64,000 nt of DNA from Pedobacter soli (GTDB taxonomy: Bacteria > Bacteroidota > Bacteroidia > Sphingobacteriales > Sphingobacteriaceae): the NCBI RefSeq assembly GCF_900101435.1, contig NZ_FMZH01000008.1, forward strand, positions 62,001-126,000, written 5' to 3'. A model generated the notes under the pieces. The model searched no databases, was not told the origin of the DNA, and saw only the letters and a program-made list of their open reading frames with translations. The position numbers were made by a program, and so were the translations under genes. Shown piece by piece: positions 7,322 through 17,250 of this stretch (its first letter is position 1; each line of letters opens with the position of its first letter).

Positions 7322-10081
7322 ATGATGAATACAAAACCGACAAGAAGATCAATTACAATAGCTTTTAAAGCAGTATTTTGCTTAGTACTATCTCTACTGT
7401 ATATTCAGGTAAGTTTAGCCCAATCGCCCTGGATTGCATTAAGTAAAAAGCCATCAACATTAGGGCTGGAGCATGGTTTCAGCCAGTTTGATGCAGGTGC
7501 ATTAAAACTTAAACTGGTTAAATCATCGCAAACCGTTGCAGGTTTACAGCCTAAAATGGTTAACGATTTCGATTTTGTGCCCAGCGATAGTTTAAAAGTG
7601 CGTAGCGCTGATGGTTTGTACCATTTGGGTGATATTAACCTCAAATTGCGTAGTGCCGATAAAGAGGCCTGGACAAGCTACAGCACCGCTGCCAAACGAA
7701 ATGCCGTTAAAAGTATAGCTGCTGGTAAAAACGTGCTCTCAGCTGCCGATCTGGCTGCAACATTGCCTGCAGATATTCCTTTGCAAATTACCCGGAGCTG
7801 GGAAATGCAAAACGGTAAACTCGTGCTTCGTTTCGAACTGAAAAATAAAAGCAGTAAAACTTTAGAAATTGGCGCATTGGGCATTCCGATGATTTTCGAT
7901 AATATTTTAGAAGGCAGAACGCTGGAGCAAACCCATGCCAAAAATGTGTTTTACGATCCTTACATTGGTCAGGATGCAGGCTATTTACAGGTTACGCGAT
8001 TAAGTGGTCAGGCGCCTTCGCTTATTGTGGCACCACTCGGGCATACCCCTTTCGAAGCATACAACCCGTTAAACGACGACCGTACACCACGCGGAATTGC
8101 TTTTGAGGGCTTTTACGAGTGGATGGTGCACAGTAAAGCCTATGCCGAAAATGAATGGAAAAATGCCGAACAATGGAATAAACCAACAAGTACATTTTTA
8201 AAACCGGGCGAAAGCAAAAGTTATGCGCTTCAATTTATCGTCTCGGGTACTGCAAAAAATACAGAAAGCAAACTGATTGAAAATAAAAGGCCTGTGGCCG
8301 TATCGGTTCCGGGCTATGTATTGCCTAAAGATGTAGATGCCAAACTTTTTATCAATTATGCTAAGAAAATTAAATCGCTAAGTGTACTACCCGAAAATGC
8401 TTTAACTGTAAAAGCCACTGGTGTAACCAAAAATGGCTGGAAAAGCTATTCCGTAAAAGCCAATACCTGGGGCAGAGCCCGTCTATCGGTTGTTTACGAA
8501 GATGGACTGGAGCAAACGATAAATTACAAGGTAATTGAACCTGAAAATGAAGTGATTGCCAGCTATGGACATTTTTTAACTACCAAACAGTGGTTTAATC
8601 AGCCCGATCCAATTTTTAAAAGAAGCCCCTCGGCCATTACCTACGATTATGAAAAACAGCAGCAGGTAACACAAGATAACCGCGCCTGGATTGCCGGCTT
8701 AAGTGATGAGGGCGGAGCTGGTTCCTGGCTGGGTGCCATGATGAAACAATTGGTGCATCCTGAAAAAGAAGAAGTAGACAAATTAAAACAGTTTGTAGAT
8801 ACCGTAATGTTTGGCCATATTCAGCTTAAAGATGGTCCGCAGAAATATGGTGTTAAAAAGAGTTTGTTTTACTATGCGCCCGATTCTCTGCCAAAAGGTA
8901 CTTATGCTGATAACATCAACTTTAAAACCTGGTCGGCCTGGCCCAAAAAAGAAGCCGATAACCTCGGCCGCTCTTACAACTACCCACACGTGGCCGCGGC
9001 GCATTGGATCATGTACCGTTTGGCACGTAATTACACCGGACTGGTGGAAGAGGGGAGTTGGAAACAACACCTCATTAATGCTGCCGAAACCGGTATGGCC
9101 ATGGTAAACATTGCACCTTATTACGCTCAGTTTGGGCAAATGGAAGGTACCATCTTTTACCTCATCTTAACCGATCTTAAAAACGAAGGTTTAACTGACG
9201 AAGCAACGCGGTTGGAGAATGAAATGAAAAAACGTGCCAACCACTGGCGCTCGCTGCAATATCCCTTTGGTAGTGAAATGCCTTGGGACTCCACAGGTCA
9301 AGAAGAAGTTTATGTATGGTCGAACTATTTTGGCTATACCGATAAGGCTAATGTAACGCTAAATGCCATACTGGCTTATATGCCTGTGCTACCGCATTGG
9401 GCTTACAATGGTAATGCGCGCCGTTATTGGGATTTCCTTTATGGCGGTAAACTTACCCGTGTAGAACGCATGATCCACCATTATGGATCGGGTTTAAATG
9501 CCATACCTGTATTGATGGATTACCGTAAAAATCCTGATGATTTTTATCTTTTACGTGCCGGGTACGGTGGTTTAATGGGTACCATTTCTAACATTACACA
9601 AGACGGTTTTGCACCGGCTGCCTTTCATGCTTATCCTTCAACTTTGAAGAACGATGGCATTACAGGCGATTACGGTTCAGGATTTTTTGGCTATGCGGTT
9701 AATACGGCTGCTTATGTCATCAAACATCCTGAGTTTGGCTGGCTGGCCTTTGGAGGGAATTTAAAACAAGCTGGAACCACGGTAAACCTGAAATTAACCA
9801 CTGCAGCTAAATCGGCAGTTTACATAGCTGCTGAGGGGCTTTATATTTCACTTGATGCGGGTATCATAGCTGAAGTTAACTACAATATGCAAAACGGGGA
9901 GATTAAACTTAAACTCGATGCCGCCAATGCTTATACACCAGCCGCATTAGTCAGATTGTCGCAACCGGCAAAAGTTAAAAATAATGCTTACGTAATGAAA
10001 GATGTGCAGGTTAATGCAAGGGGAGCCTATCAGGTTCAACTGAATAAAGATCAGCCTACCGAAATCATCATTAAAAGATAA
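7322..10081 (+). CDS. Secreted DUF5695-like protein (predicted glycan-active, all-helical C-terminal domain)
   Basis: 919 residues with a signal peptide ending SLAQ. An N-terminal beta-sandwich-like region (~35-330) is followed by a linker and a large helical region (~430-790) rich in Trp and Tyr. That region looks like an alpha/alpha-toroid seen in polysaccharide lyases and glycoside hydrolases (stretches such as NYPHVAAAHWIMYRLARNYTG and PWDSTGQEEVYVWSNYFGY). A beta-sandwich closes the protein. I associate it with DUF5695 from memory; no catalytic residues are assigned. It has its own terminator at 10104. It sits between two Xaa-Pro aminopeptidase genes, so it may help open a glycosylated protein substrate; this is inference. 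Confidence 0.6.
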   Translation: MMNTKPTRRSITIAFKAVFCLVLSLLYIQVSLAQSPWIALSKKPSTLGLEHGFSQFDAGALKLKLVKSSQTVAGLQPKMVNDFDFVPSDSLKVRSADGLYHLGDINLKLRSADKEAWTSYSTAAKRNAVKSIAAGKNVLSAADLAATLPADIPLQITRSWEMQNGKLVLRFELKNKSSKTLEIGALGIPMIFDNILEGRTLEQTHAKNVFYDPYIGQDAGYLQVTRLSGQAPSLIVAPLGHTPFEAYNPLNDDRTPRGIAFEGFYEWMVHSKAYAENEWKNAEQWNKPTSTFLKPGESKSYALQFIVSGTAKNTESKLIENKRPVAVSVPGYVLPKDVDAKLFINYAKKIKSLSVLPENALTVKATGVTKNGWKSYSVKANTWGRARLSVVYEDGLEQTINYKVIEPENEVIASYGHFLTTKQWFNQPDPIFKRSPSAITYDYEKQQQVTQDNRAWIAGLSDEGGAGSWLGAMMKQLVHPEKEEVDKLKQFVDTVMFGHIQLKDGPQKYGVKKSLFYYAPDSLPKGTYADNINFKTWSAWPKKEADNLGRSYNYPHVAAAHWIMYRLARNYTGLVEEGSWKQHLINAAETGMAMVNIAPYYAQFGQMEGTIFYLILTDLKNEGLTDEATRLENEMKKRANHWRSLQYPFGSEMPWDSTGQEEVYVWSNYFGYTDKANVTLNAILAYMPVLPHWAYNGNARRYWDFLYGGKLTRVERMIHHYGSGLNAIPVLMDYRKNPDDFYLLRAGYGGLMGTISNITQDGFAPAAFHAYPSTLKNDGITGDYGSGFFGYAVNTAAYVIKHPEFGWLAFGGNLKQAGTTVNLKLTTAAKSAVYIAAEGLYISLDAGIIAEVNYNMQNGEIKLKLDAANAYTPAALVRLSQPAKVKNNAYVMKDVQVNARGAYQVQLNKDQPTEIIIKR

Positions 10082-10103
10082 TACCAATTTTCTCAACTCT
10101 CGG

Positions 10104-10140
10104 GCCCTGTAAAAAATCTTTTTACGGGGCTTTATTTTTT
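10104..10140 (+). terminator. Rho-independent terminator after the DUF5695-like gene
   Basis: A GC-rich base followed by A/T pairing: GCCCTGTAAAAA (10104-10115) pairs with TTTTTACGGGGC (10119-10130) with one wobble, then TTTATTTTTT. The stem starts 22 bp after the stop codon. The rest of 10141-10587 is AT-rich, and I see no gene in it. Confidence 0.85.
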
Positions 10141-10587
10141 ATAATCAGATTAATATGGCTGTTATTTAATAATTTAAATGATATAAAGGATAATATTTAG
10201 CTATTAAATAGCTTTATATAGCTGATTTTTTAATGATTTCAGTTTGCATTAAGTATTATTAATGACAATATCGGCCTCACATCTGCTTTGATTAAGTTAG
10301 ATAAATACTTTATTTAAGATTATTTAAATTTTTGATTATAAAATAACTATTTATTGCTGTGGTAATATCGTACAATGGCTACACTGGAGCCATTTAGAAT
10401 ACGCCCCTGGAGTTTGTCATTCCTGTGCAGATTTTGCTGCTATTTTTCGCTTAGCAAAAATTAATTGTGATTTTTACATCCAAACACTAGCTTATAATTT
10501 GCAGATACCGCCCATATTTTAGCCAGTCGATTGTGAAGTTGATTGAATAAAAATTGCATTTGGGATATTTGCCTAACAACAAAAAAT

Positions 10588-11985
10588 ATGTTTCAAAAGG
10601 AAGTTTACCTCCAACGGAGAGCAGCACTTAAATCAAAAGTTAATTCGGGTATTTTACTCTTTATGGGTAACGAAGATAGTCCGATGAACTATAAAGACAA
10701 TGCCTACCACTTTAGGCAAGATAGTACTTTTTTATATTATTTCGGTATAAACGAACCCTCGCTTGGAGCGGTTATCGACCTTGATGCCGATAAAACCATT
10801 TTGTTTGGCAACGAAATGGGAATAGATGATATTGTATGGATGGGCAGGCAGAAAACCCTGAAAGAAAAAAGCATTGATGCTGGTTTAACAGAAGTACAGC
10901 CACTTGATAAACTCGACGATTACCTGCAAAAGGCGATCGAAAAAAAACAGCAGGTTCATTTCTTACCGCCTTACCGTGCCGAAAATAAAATTAAACTCAG
11001 TCATTGGTTAAATATTCCAATCACTCAGCTGAAAGAAAAAGCATCTTTAACCTTTATCAAAGCAGTTGTTGCGCAAAGATCAATCAAAGGGGCTGAAGAA
11101 ATAGTAGAATTAAACCGTGCAGCAGCTTTATCAGCCGATATTCATTTAATGGTAATGCAACAGGCCAGGCCAGGCATGTATGAGCGCGAACTTGCCGCAA
11201 AAATTGAAGGCGCAGCATTGGCTACCGGCGGAAACATTGCCTATCCGGTTATTTTAACCGTGCGTGGCGAAATTTTACATAACCACTATCATGGCAACCA
11301 GTTGCTCGATGGCCAAATGGTTTTAAACGATTCTGGCGTAGAAACCGCTTTAGGTTATGCAGGTGATCTTACCCGCACTTTTCCGGTAGGGAAAAAATTT
11401 ACTGCTGAGCAAAAAGATGTTTATGATGTGGTGTTAAAGGCCTATACCGATGCCAAAAACATGCTCGCGCCCGGAGTTAGGTATCTGGATGTGCATTTAA
11501 CCTCGTGTAAAACATTGGCTCAGGGGCTTAAAGATATCGGCCTGATGAAAGGTAACGTTGATGATGCTGTTGCGGCAGGTGCGCATGCCATGTTTTTTCA
11601 ATGTGGAACCGGTCACATGATGGGACTCGATGTACACGATATGGAAGATCTGGGCGAACAATATGTAGGTTATACCGACGATTTGCTTAAAAATACGACA
11701 CAATTTGGCTTAAAATCGTTAAGGCTGGGAAAAGCCCTCGAAATTGGTTATGTGTTAACGGTAGAGCCGGGAGTGTATATTATTCCCGAGCTGATAGACC
11801 GCTGGAAAGCCGAAAACCAGTTTAGCGAATACATTAATTACGATAAGTTAGAACAGTTCAGGCATTTTAGCGGCATTCGTGTTGAAGATGATTTCCTGAT
11901 TACCGAAACCGGAAGTACCATGCTGGGCAAGCACCTGGCCATTACTACCGATGAGGTAGAGGCAGTGAGGGGCGAGGCTTATTAA
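10588..11985 (+). CDS. pepP: Xaa-Pro aminopeptidase (M24B, PepP type)
   Basis: 465 residues from the ATG at 10588. A TTG at 10543 would add 15 residues, but they do not look like the family N-terminus, whereas MFQKEVYLQRRAAL does. Domain 1 (~1-165) is the PepP N-terminal domain. Domain 2 (~170-460) is the pita-bread fold with ligands in LNDSGVE and GDLTRTFPVG (two Asp), LDVHDME (His), TVEPGVYI (Glu) and RVEDDFLIT (Glu). It cleaves the first residue from X-Pro peptides in the cytoplasm. With the longer enzyme at 5267 it gives two activities on proline-rich peptides within 7 kb. Confidence 0.93.
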   Translation: MFQKEVYLQRRAALKSKVNSGILLFMGNEDSPMNYKDNAYHFRQDSTFLYYFGINEPSLGAVIDLDADKTILFGNEMGIDDIVWMGRQKTLKEKSIDAGLTEVQPLDKLDDYLQKAIEKKQQVHFLPPYRAENKIKLSHWLNIPITQLKEKASLTFIKAVVAQRSIKGAEEIVELNRAAALSADIHLMVMQQARPGMYERELAAKIEGAALATGGNIAYPVILTVRGEILHNHYHGNQLLDGQMVLNDSGVETALGYAGDLTRTFPVGKKFTAEQKDVYDVVLKAYTDAKNMLAPGVRYLDVHLTSCKTLAQGLKDIGLMKGNVDDAVAAGAHAMFFQCGTGHMMGLDVHDMEDLGEQYVGYTDDLLKNTTQFGLKSLRLGKALEIGYVLTVEPGVYIIPELIDRWKAENQFSEYINYDKLEQFRHFSGIRVEDDFLITETGSTMLGKHLAITTDEVEAVRGEAY

Positions 11986-12306
11986 CCAATTAGGATATTA
12001 AATACGAAGTTGAGATATGATTATTGCATGAAAAGGTATTTGGGCTGTAGTTTTTAGGGCTCTTGCAAACTTACTTTAATAAAGCACAGGTTTTACCTAA
12101 GAACGCAGTCAATCCCAAGTGGCAGGGAATCAAAAAAACAGTTGCAGTGCAGGACGAATAGCACTACCAAGCCTAAAACGCAGTGGTTTTGTGGCATTAA
12201 CCTCAAAACTTTCATTTTGTAGAAACGAACAAAACAAAGTGCCGCTGTTTTTTTGATGAGAATGGGCAGGTGAGGAGCCACCTTGCCGGATTGACTAAGC
12301 GCTTTG

Positions 12307-12330
12307 GGTACTTTGGCGCTCCAAAGTACC
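12307..12330. repeat. Perfect 10-bp hairpin with CGCT loop inside an interspersed-looking element
   Basis: GGTACTTTGG, CGCT, CCAAAGTACC. It lies in the 478-bp gap 11986-12463, which holds no credible gene. The minus-strand ORF across 12093-12365 has no recognisable domain, and the DNA looks like a repeated intergenic element. Confidence 0.6.
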
Positions 12331-12463
12331 ATGCCCCCGCGGCATAGAGCGGTAAAATATATCAATTGTTAGTTATTGACGTGGTAGGTACAGCATTAAT
12401 AGATTAACCGATAAAACACTGTAACTGCTTTTCAAAATAAATTGGCTGATGCCGTTATACGAT

Positions 12464-14140
12464 ATGAAAAAAACAACACCTGGCTATTTAACACTGCTTA
12501 TAGCTTGTTTTACCACCCAGCTTTTTGCGCAAAGCCCCAAAAAGGTTTACACCCTTGCCGATACCTTACGTGGCAGCTTAAATGCCGAACGTACCTGGTG
12601 GGATGTGCAGCGTTATGAGCTTTCGGTTACGCCCGATTATAACGATAAAAGCATTGCCGGCTCGAACAAAATTGTTTACAAAGTGGTGAAGCCAAACAGT
12701 GGTAAAACACGCATGCAGATTGATTTGCAGGAACCGTTAATTATTGACAGTGTTTTGTACAATGGCAAAGCGCGGTTAAAATTTGAGCATACCGGAAGCG
12801 TCTGGTATGTACATGTGCCAGCTCAAAAATTAGCAGCTTTAAACCATGTGCAGTTGTTTTATCATGGCAAAGTGCATCAGGCCAAAAGGGCTCCCTGGGA
12901 TGGCGGTTTCATTTTTACCACCGATTCGCTTTCGCGACCATGGATGACGGTGGCTTGTCAGGGGCTTGGCGCTTCGGTTTGGTACCCCAATAAAGACCAC
13001 CAGAGCGATGAACCCGACCGTGGGGCTTCATTAACCATGACTGTACCCGATACGTTGGTGGCTGTTGGGAATGGCCGTTTGGTATTTAAAAAGAATAACG
13101 GCAATGGTACCACTACCTACAAGTATAACGTTCAAAATCCAATCAGCAATTATTGCATTATCCCATACATCGGTAAGTACGTTAATTTTAAAGAAAAGTA
13201 CGCCGGAGAAAAAGGACCGCTTGATATAAATTATTGGGTACTGGATTACAATTACCCTAAAGCAAAGACCTATATGCCCGACCAGGTGCATAAAATGATG
13301 AAAAGCTTTGAATACTGGTTTGGGCCATATCCTTTTTACGAAGATGGCTACCAGTTAATTGATGCTTCGCATACCGGTATGGAACACCAATCGGCCGTTT
13401 CGTACGGTAACCGCTATAAATTTGGATACATGGGGCGCGACATGTCGGGCAATGGCTGGGGTTTGAAATGGGATTTTATCATCATTCACGAAAGCGGGCA
13501 CGAGTGGTTTGGCAACAACATTACCACCAAAGATTTGGCCGATATGTGGGTGCACGAAGGCTTTACCAATTACAGCGAAACCCTTTTTGTGGATTATATT
13601 TTTGGCAATAAAGCTGGTAATGAATATAATTTCGGGATTAGAAAGGGCATTCGTAACGATAGCCCAATTATTCCGGCTTATGGTGTAAATGCACAGGGAA
13701 GCGGCGATATGTATCCTAAAGGAGGCAATATGTTGCACGCCATCAGGCACAGTTTAAATAACGATGCGCTGTTCAGGTCGGTTTTACGTGGACTTAACCA
13801 AACCTTTTACCATAAAACAGTTACCACCGGTGAGATAGAGGATTATATTTCTAAAAAAACTGGTTTCAATTACAAAAAGGTTTTTGACCAATACCTGCGC
13901 ACTACACAAATTCCAACATTTGAGTATTATGTAGAAAAAGGGAAAGCTTTTTACCGCTACAGCAACTGTGTAAAAGGCTTTAACCTGCCGCTAACGTTAA
14001 CCCAAAGCGGTATTAAAACTGTAAAAATTTTGCCTACAACGCAGTGGCAGCAAATTACACTTAAAGATGGGCAGGAGGCTTTATTTACCAAAAACGGTAT
14101 TGAATTGATGTACTACTTGAATGTAAAAAACACGAAATAA
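12464..14140 (+). CDS. Secreted M1-family zinc aminopeptidase (gluzincin)
   Basis: 558 residues from the ATG at 12464, chosen because MKKTTPGYL begins a clean signal peptide ending LFAQ; the ATG at 12449 adds five residues. The N-terminal beta-sandwich (~25-250) precedes the thermolysin-like domain with H342-E343-S-G-H346 and the third zinc ligand E365, 18 residues on, in WVHEGFTNYSE. The exopeptidase motif appears as HTGMEHQS instead of GAMEN. The large C-terminal helical domain of PepN is missing, as in many short Bacteroidota M1 enzymes. It probably trims peptides in the periplasm or outside the cell, feeding the neighbouring peptide-catabolic genes. Confidence 0.88.
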   Translation: MKKTTPGYLTLLIACFTTQLFAQSPKKVYTLADTLRGSLNAERTWWDVQRYELSVTPDYNDKSIAGSNKIVYKVVKPNSGKTRMQIDLQEPLIIDSVLYNGKARLKFEHTGSVWYVHVPAQKLAALNHVQLFYHGKVHQAKRAPWDGGFIFTTDSLSRPWMTVACQGLGASVWYPNKDHQSDEPDRGASLTMTVPDTLVAVGNGRLVFKKNNGNGTTTYKYNVQNPISNYCIIPYIGKYVNFKEKYAGEKGPLDINYWVLDYNYPKAKTYMPDQVHKMMKSFEYWFGPYPFYEDGYQLIDASHTGMEHQSAVSYGNRYKFGYMGRDMSGNGWGLKWDFIIIHESGHEWFGNNITTKDLADMWVHEGFTNYSETLFVDYIFGNKAGNEYNFGIRKGIRNDSPIIPAYGVNAQGSGDMYPKGGNMLHAIRHSLNNDALFRSVLRGLNQTFYHKTVTTGEIEDYISKKTGFNYKKVFDQYLRTTQIPTFEYYVEKGKAFYRYSNCVKGFNLPLTLTQSGIKTVKILPTTQWQQITLKDGQEALFTKNGIELMYYLNVKNTK

Positions 14141-14360
14141 AGTTTAAAATTCAATGTTTTTTTAAGATGCTTTGTGGGCTATTTTGATATTTTTTTTGGA
14201 GAATCTATAATGAATTTTATTTCATCATGCATGGCCGCCCAATCGAGCCGTAGCACCGCCCTTCCGTTCTGCTAAAATCCGGCCTAATAAATTTTTCGGG
14301 CTCTACTACAGTATCCCTACCACTGACTTTCAAAGAAAAATTTTCAGCCGGTGGTTTTTG

Positions 14361-14384
14361 TTTCTTTTTGGCAGCAAAAAGAAA
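14361..14384. repeat. Perfect 10-bp hairpin with GCAG loop inside an interspersed-looking element
   Basis: TTTCTTTTTG, GCAG, CAAAAAGAAA. It lies in the 591-bp gap 14141-14731. The surrounding 14217-14465 is GC-richer and reads as an ORF on the minus strand, but shows no protein-like composition or domain. I take it as a repeated intergenic element. Confidence 0.55.
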
Positions 14385-14616
14385 GAGCCCTTCGGCGGCG
14401 GTGAGCCGAGGCAAGGAGGTGGGTAGGGTGAAAAAATAATTACAAATCAATTCTACAAACTTCATGGAGAATTTAGGCTTTTAATAGCATCTTTTCTTAG
14501 TGTATTCTGTTTTCACATTTTTGAAACTATTTCTTTCTTCCCCGGCGTCAGTCCAAATGGCGTATTTATAGCCAATATTGGTTAAAATCCAATAATTCGG
14601 GCGTAGCACGATCCAG

Positions 14617-14624
14617 TACCTTTG
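14617..14624 (+). promoter_or_regulatory. -7 element TACCTTTG, candidate promoter of the hydroxyproline operon
   Basis: It matches TAnnTTTG and lies 107 bp before the first operon gene. A weak TT-containing -33 region falls around 14594. It would leave a leader of about 100 bases. Confidence 0.4.
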
Positions 14625-14731
14625 AATGTTATTATTAAGCTAATATCACCCGTGTTTAGCGATTTTAACCTTGTTAGGTTTAACGCAACCGTTAATTTTT
14701 AAATCTTAATTATTAAAAACATCATAGTACA

Positions 14732-15649
14732 ATGAGTATCAAATGGACAGGGGTTTTCCCAGCTGTAACTACAAAATTTACAGCAAACGACGAATTGGAT
14801 TTTCCGGCTTTCGATTTAAATATCGAAGCACAATTAGAAGCAGGTGCTGAGGGAATTATTTTAGGCGGATCGCTTGGCGAAGCCAGTGTATTGAGCGATG
14901 AAGAGAAATTCGGATTGTTATCGCATACCTTAACATTGGTAAACGGTCGTGTTCCGGTTTTACTGAACATTGCCGAGGCGACTACCAAAAAAGCAATTGA
15001 AGTAGCTAAAAAAGCTGAATCGCTGGGTGCACAGGGTTTAATGTTATTGCCCCCAATGCGTTACAATGCCGCCCCTGATGAAACGCTGGCCTTTTTTGGC
15101 GCTATTGCCGAGAGCACCAGCTTGCCGATTATGATCTATAACAACCCGGTTGATTATAAAATTGAAGTAACCTTAGATATGTTTGAGGTACTGACCAAAT
15201 ACGATAATATCCAGGCGATTAAAGAATCGACCAGGGATGTATCGAACGTAACCCGTTTAATTAACCGTTTTGGCGATCGCTTTAAGATTTTTACCGGAGT
15301 AGATCCGCTGGCCATGGAAAGTATTGTAATGGGTGCACACGGCTGGGTAGCTGGTTTGGTTGATGCCTTTCCGAAAGAAACCGTTGCGATTTTCAGGTTG
15401 ATTAAAGAAAACCGCATTGCCGAAGCGTTAACCATTTACCGTTGGTTTTTACCGGTATTAGAACTGGATATTCATGCTAAACTGGTACAATACATTAAAC
15501 TGGCCGAAGTAGCTACCGGTTTAGGAACTGAGGCTGTTAGGGCGCCACGCTTACCAATTAGCGGTGCAGAAAGAGAAAAAGTACTTAAAATCATTAACGA
15601 TGCATTAGCTGCTCGTCCCGTATTGCCTGCAGGCAGCTGGGGTAAATAG
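14732..15649 (+). CDS. DapA-family lyase, probable 1-pyrroline-4-hydroxy-2-carboxylate deaminase
   Basis: 305 residues, a single (beta/alpha)8 barrel of the dihydrodipicolinate synthase/N-acetylneuraminate lyase family. The Schiff-base lysine is in IQAIKESTRD, the catalytic tyrosine in IMIYNNP, and GGSLGEASVLSDEE takes the place of the substrate-binding GTTGE loop. The family also contains true DapA. The assignment to deamination of the pyrroline intermediate into 2-oxoglutarate semialdehyde rests on its operon with the semialdehyde dehydrogenase (14 bp downstream), the epimerase and the D-amino-acid dehydrogenase. It is cytoplasmic. Family membership is certain; the specific reaction is inferred from context. 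Confidence 0.85.
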   Translation: MSIKWTGVFPAVTTKFTANDELDFPAFDLNIEAQLEAGAEGIILGGSLGEASVLSDEEKFGLLSHTLTLVNGRVPVLLNIAEATTKKAIEVAKKAESLGAQGLMLLPPMRYNAAPDETLAFFGAIAESTSLPIMIYNNPVDYKIEVTLDMFEVLTKYDNIQAIKESTRDVSNVTRLINRFGDRFKIFTGVDPLAMESIVMGAHGWVAGLVDAFPKETVAIFRLIKENRIAEALTIYRWFLPVLELDIHAKLVQYIKLAEVATGLGTEAVRAPRLPISGAEREKVLKIINDALAARPVLPAGSWGK

Positions 15650-15663
15650 TTTAATAACCAGAT

Positions 15664-17250
15664 ATGAACGGAAAAAATATTATAGCCGGTACTTATTCAG
15701 AAATTAATGAAAAAAGCCTTAAAGCCGTTAATCCTGCTACAGGATTAACGCTTGAAGGCGATTTTTTTAAAGCCAGCCAAAGCCTTGTTGATGATGCTTT
15801 AACATCGGCAACCAGCGCTTTTCAGGTGTATAGAAACTTAAATAAAGACCTTAAAGCTGCTTTTTTAAATGCCATAGCAGACGAAATTACAGCTCTGGGC
15901 GAAGAATTGGTAAACCGGGCTTCGGCCGAAAGTGGTTTGCCTTTGCCGCGTTTACAGGGCGAACTTGGTCGCACAACAGGCCAGCTGAGGTTATTTGCCA
16001 ATGTGGTAGCCGAAGGTTCGTGGGTAGATGCTATTATTGATACGGCCTTGCCCGATCGCCAGCCTTTACCACGACCAGATATCAGACGAATGTTGATTCC
16101 GATTGGTCCGGTAGTGGTTTTTGGCGCCAGTAATTTTCCTTTGGCCTTTTCTGTAGCCGGTGGTGATACAGCTTCTGCATTGGCGGCCGGTTGTCCGGTG
16201 GTGGTAAAAGCACACCCTGCACATTTGGGTACCAGTGCGCTGGTGGGTGGCGCTATTGTAAAAGCTGCCGAAAAAACAGGAATGCCAAAAGGTATTTTCT
16301 CTCTGTTGTATGATAATGGTTATACTGTTGGCGCAGCCTTGGTGCAGCATCCTTTAACCAAAGCGGTTACTTTTACCGGTTCGTTTAAAGGCGGGATGGC
16401 TTTAGTTAACCTTGCTCAGCAGCGCGAGCAACCTATTCCGGTTTTTGCCGAAATGGGTAGCATTAACCCGGTAATCTTTTTACCAAAAGCGATCGAAAAT
16501 CAGGCCGAAGAACTGGCCAAAAAATATGCAGCATCCATTACTTTAGGTGCTGGTCAGTTTTGTACCAACCCGGGTTTATTGCTGGCAGTACAATCGCCAG
16601 CCTTAGAAAACTTTAAAACGGTTTTAAAAGAGGCTATCGCTACAATTCCATCGGCTACCATGCTTACTGAAGGTATTGCGCAAAATTATATCAACCTTTC
16701 TGCAGATATTGTAAATGAAGGTGGTGTGGCGCTTTTATCGGCTTCGACGGTGAAAAACAGCGAACTTCAAAATCAATCGGAAGCTAAAATTGCCCAGGTA
16801 AGTGCCAGCGATTTTATCCGGAACCCGAAACTCCGTGAAGAAATTTTTGGCCCATATTCGCTGCTGGTAGTAGCACAGGATATGGCTGAGCTCGAAAAAG
16901 CGGTTGAGGTATTGGAAGGACAGCTTACCGCCACTGTGATGGCCGATCAGCAGGAACTTCAAAACTATCAGGCTTTAATAAACAAATTAACCGATAAAAC
17001 AGGTCGGATTATCCTGAATGGGGTGCCAACCGGTGTAGAGGTTTGCGCAGCCATGCAACACGGCGGACCATTTCCGGCCACGAACGATAGCCGCTTTACC
17101 TCGGTAGGCTCAACAGCTATTAACCGTTTTGCGCGTCCGCTTGCTTATCAGGACTGGGAGCAAGGTTTATTGCCCGATGAACTGAAAAATGAAAACCCTT
17201 TAGGTATTTTCAGAACGGTGAACCAGAAATTAACGAAATCTTATGAGTAA
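15664..17250 (+). CDS. 2-oxoglutarate (2,5-dioxovalerate) semialdehyde dehydrogenase
   Basis: 528 residues, NAD(P)+-dependent aldehyde dehydrogenase superfamily. The catalytic Cys is in GAGQFCTNPG and the general-base Glu in VFAEMGSINPV. The cofactor-binding parts are GPVVVFGASNFPLAFS and VTFTGSFKGG. The GQFCTNPG motif and the long C-terminus match the KGSADH group that oxidises 2-oxoglutarate semialdehyde to 2-oxoglutarate, the last step of hydroxyproline and some sugar-acid pathways. The stop overlaps the next start by 8 bp (17243-17250), showing translational coupling with the epimerase. It is cytoplasmic. Confidence 0.9.
   Translation: MNGKNIIAGTYSEINEKSLKAVNPATGLTLEGDFFKASQSLVDDALTSATSAFQVYRNLNKDLKAAFLNAIADEITALGEELVNRASAESGLPLPRLQGELGRTTGQLRLFANVVAEGSWVDAIIDTALPDRQPLPRPDIRRMLIPIGPVVVFGASNFPLAFSVAGGDTASALAAGCPVVVKAHPAHLGTSALVGGAIVKAAEKTGMPKGIFSLLYDNGYTVGAALVQHPLTKAVTFTGSFKGGMALVNLAQQREQPIPVFAEMGSINPVIFLPKAIENQAEELAKKYAASITLGAGQFCTNPGLLLAVQSPALENFKTVLKEAIATIPSATMLTEGIAQNYINLSADIVNEGGVALLSASTVKNSELQNQSEAKIAQVSASDFIRNPKLREEIFGPYSLLVVAQDMAELEKAVEVLEGQLTATVMADQQELQNYQALINKLTDKTGRIILNGVPTGVEVCAAMQHGGPFPATNDSRFTSVGSTAINRFARPLAYQDWEQGLLPDELKNENPLGIFRTVNQKLTKSYE

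Noticed and set aside
12093..12365. 90-codon minus-strand ORF
   Set aside because: Unusual composition, no domain, and it spans a perfect hairpin of an interspersed-looking element.
13355..13750. 131-codon minus-strand ORF
   Set aside because: It lies wholly inside the M1 peptidase gene, whose frame carries the zinc motif; a shadow frame.
14217..14465. 82-codon minus-strand ORF
   Set aside because: It covers the TTTCTTTTTG hairpin element; the translation is not protein-like and has no partner gene.
14732..15649. Housekeeping dihydrodipicolinate synthase for lysine
   Set aside because: The sequence is DapA-family, but the operon with epimerase, D-amino-acid dehydrogenase and semialdehyde dehydrogenase explains it better as the hydroxyproline-pathway deaminase.
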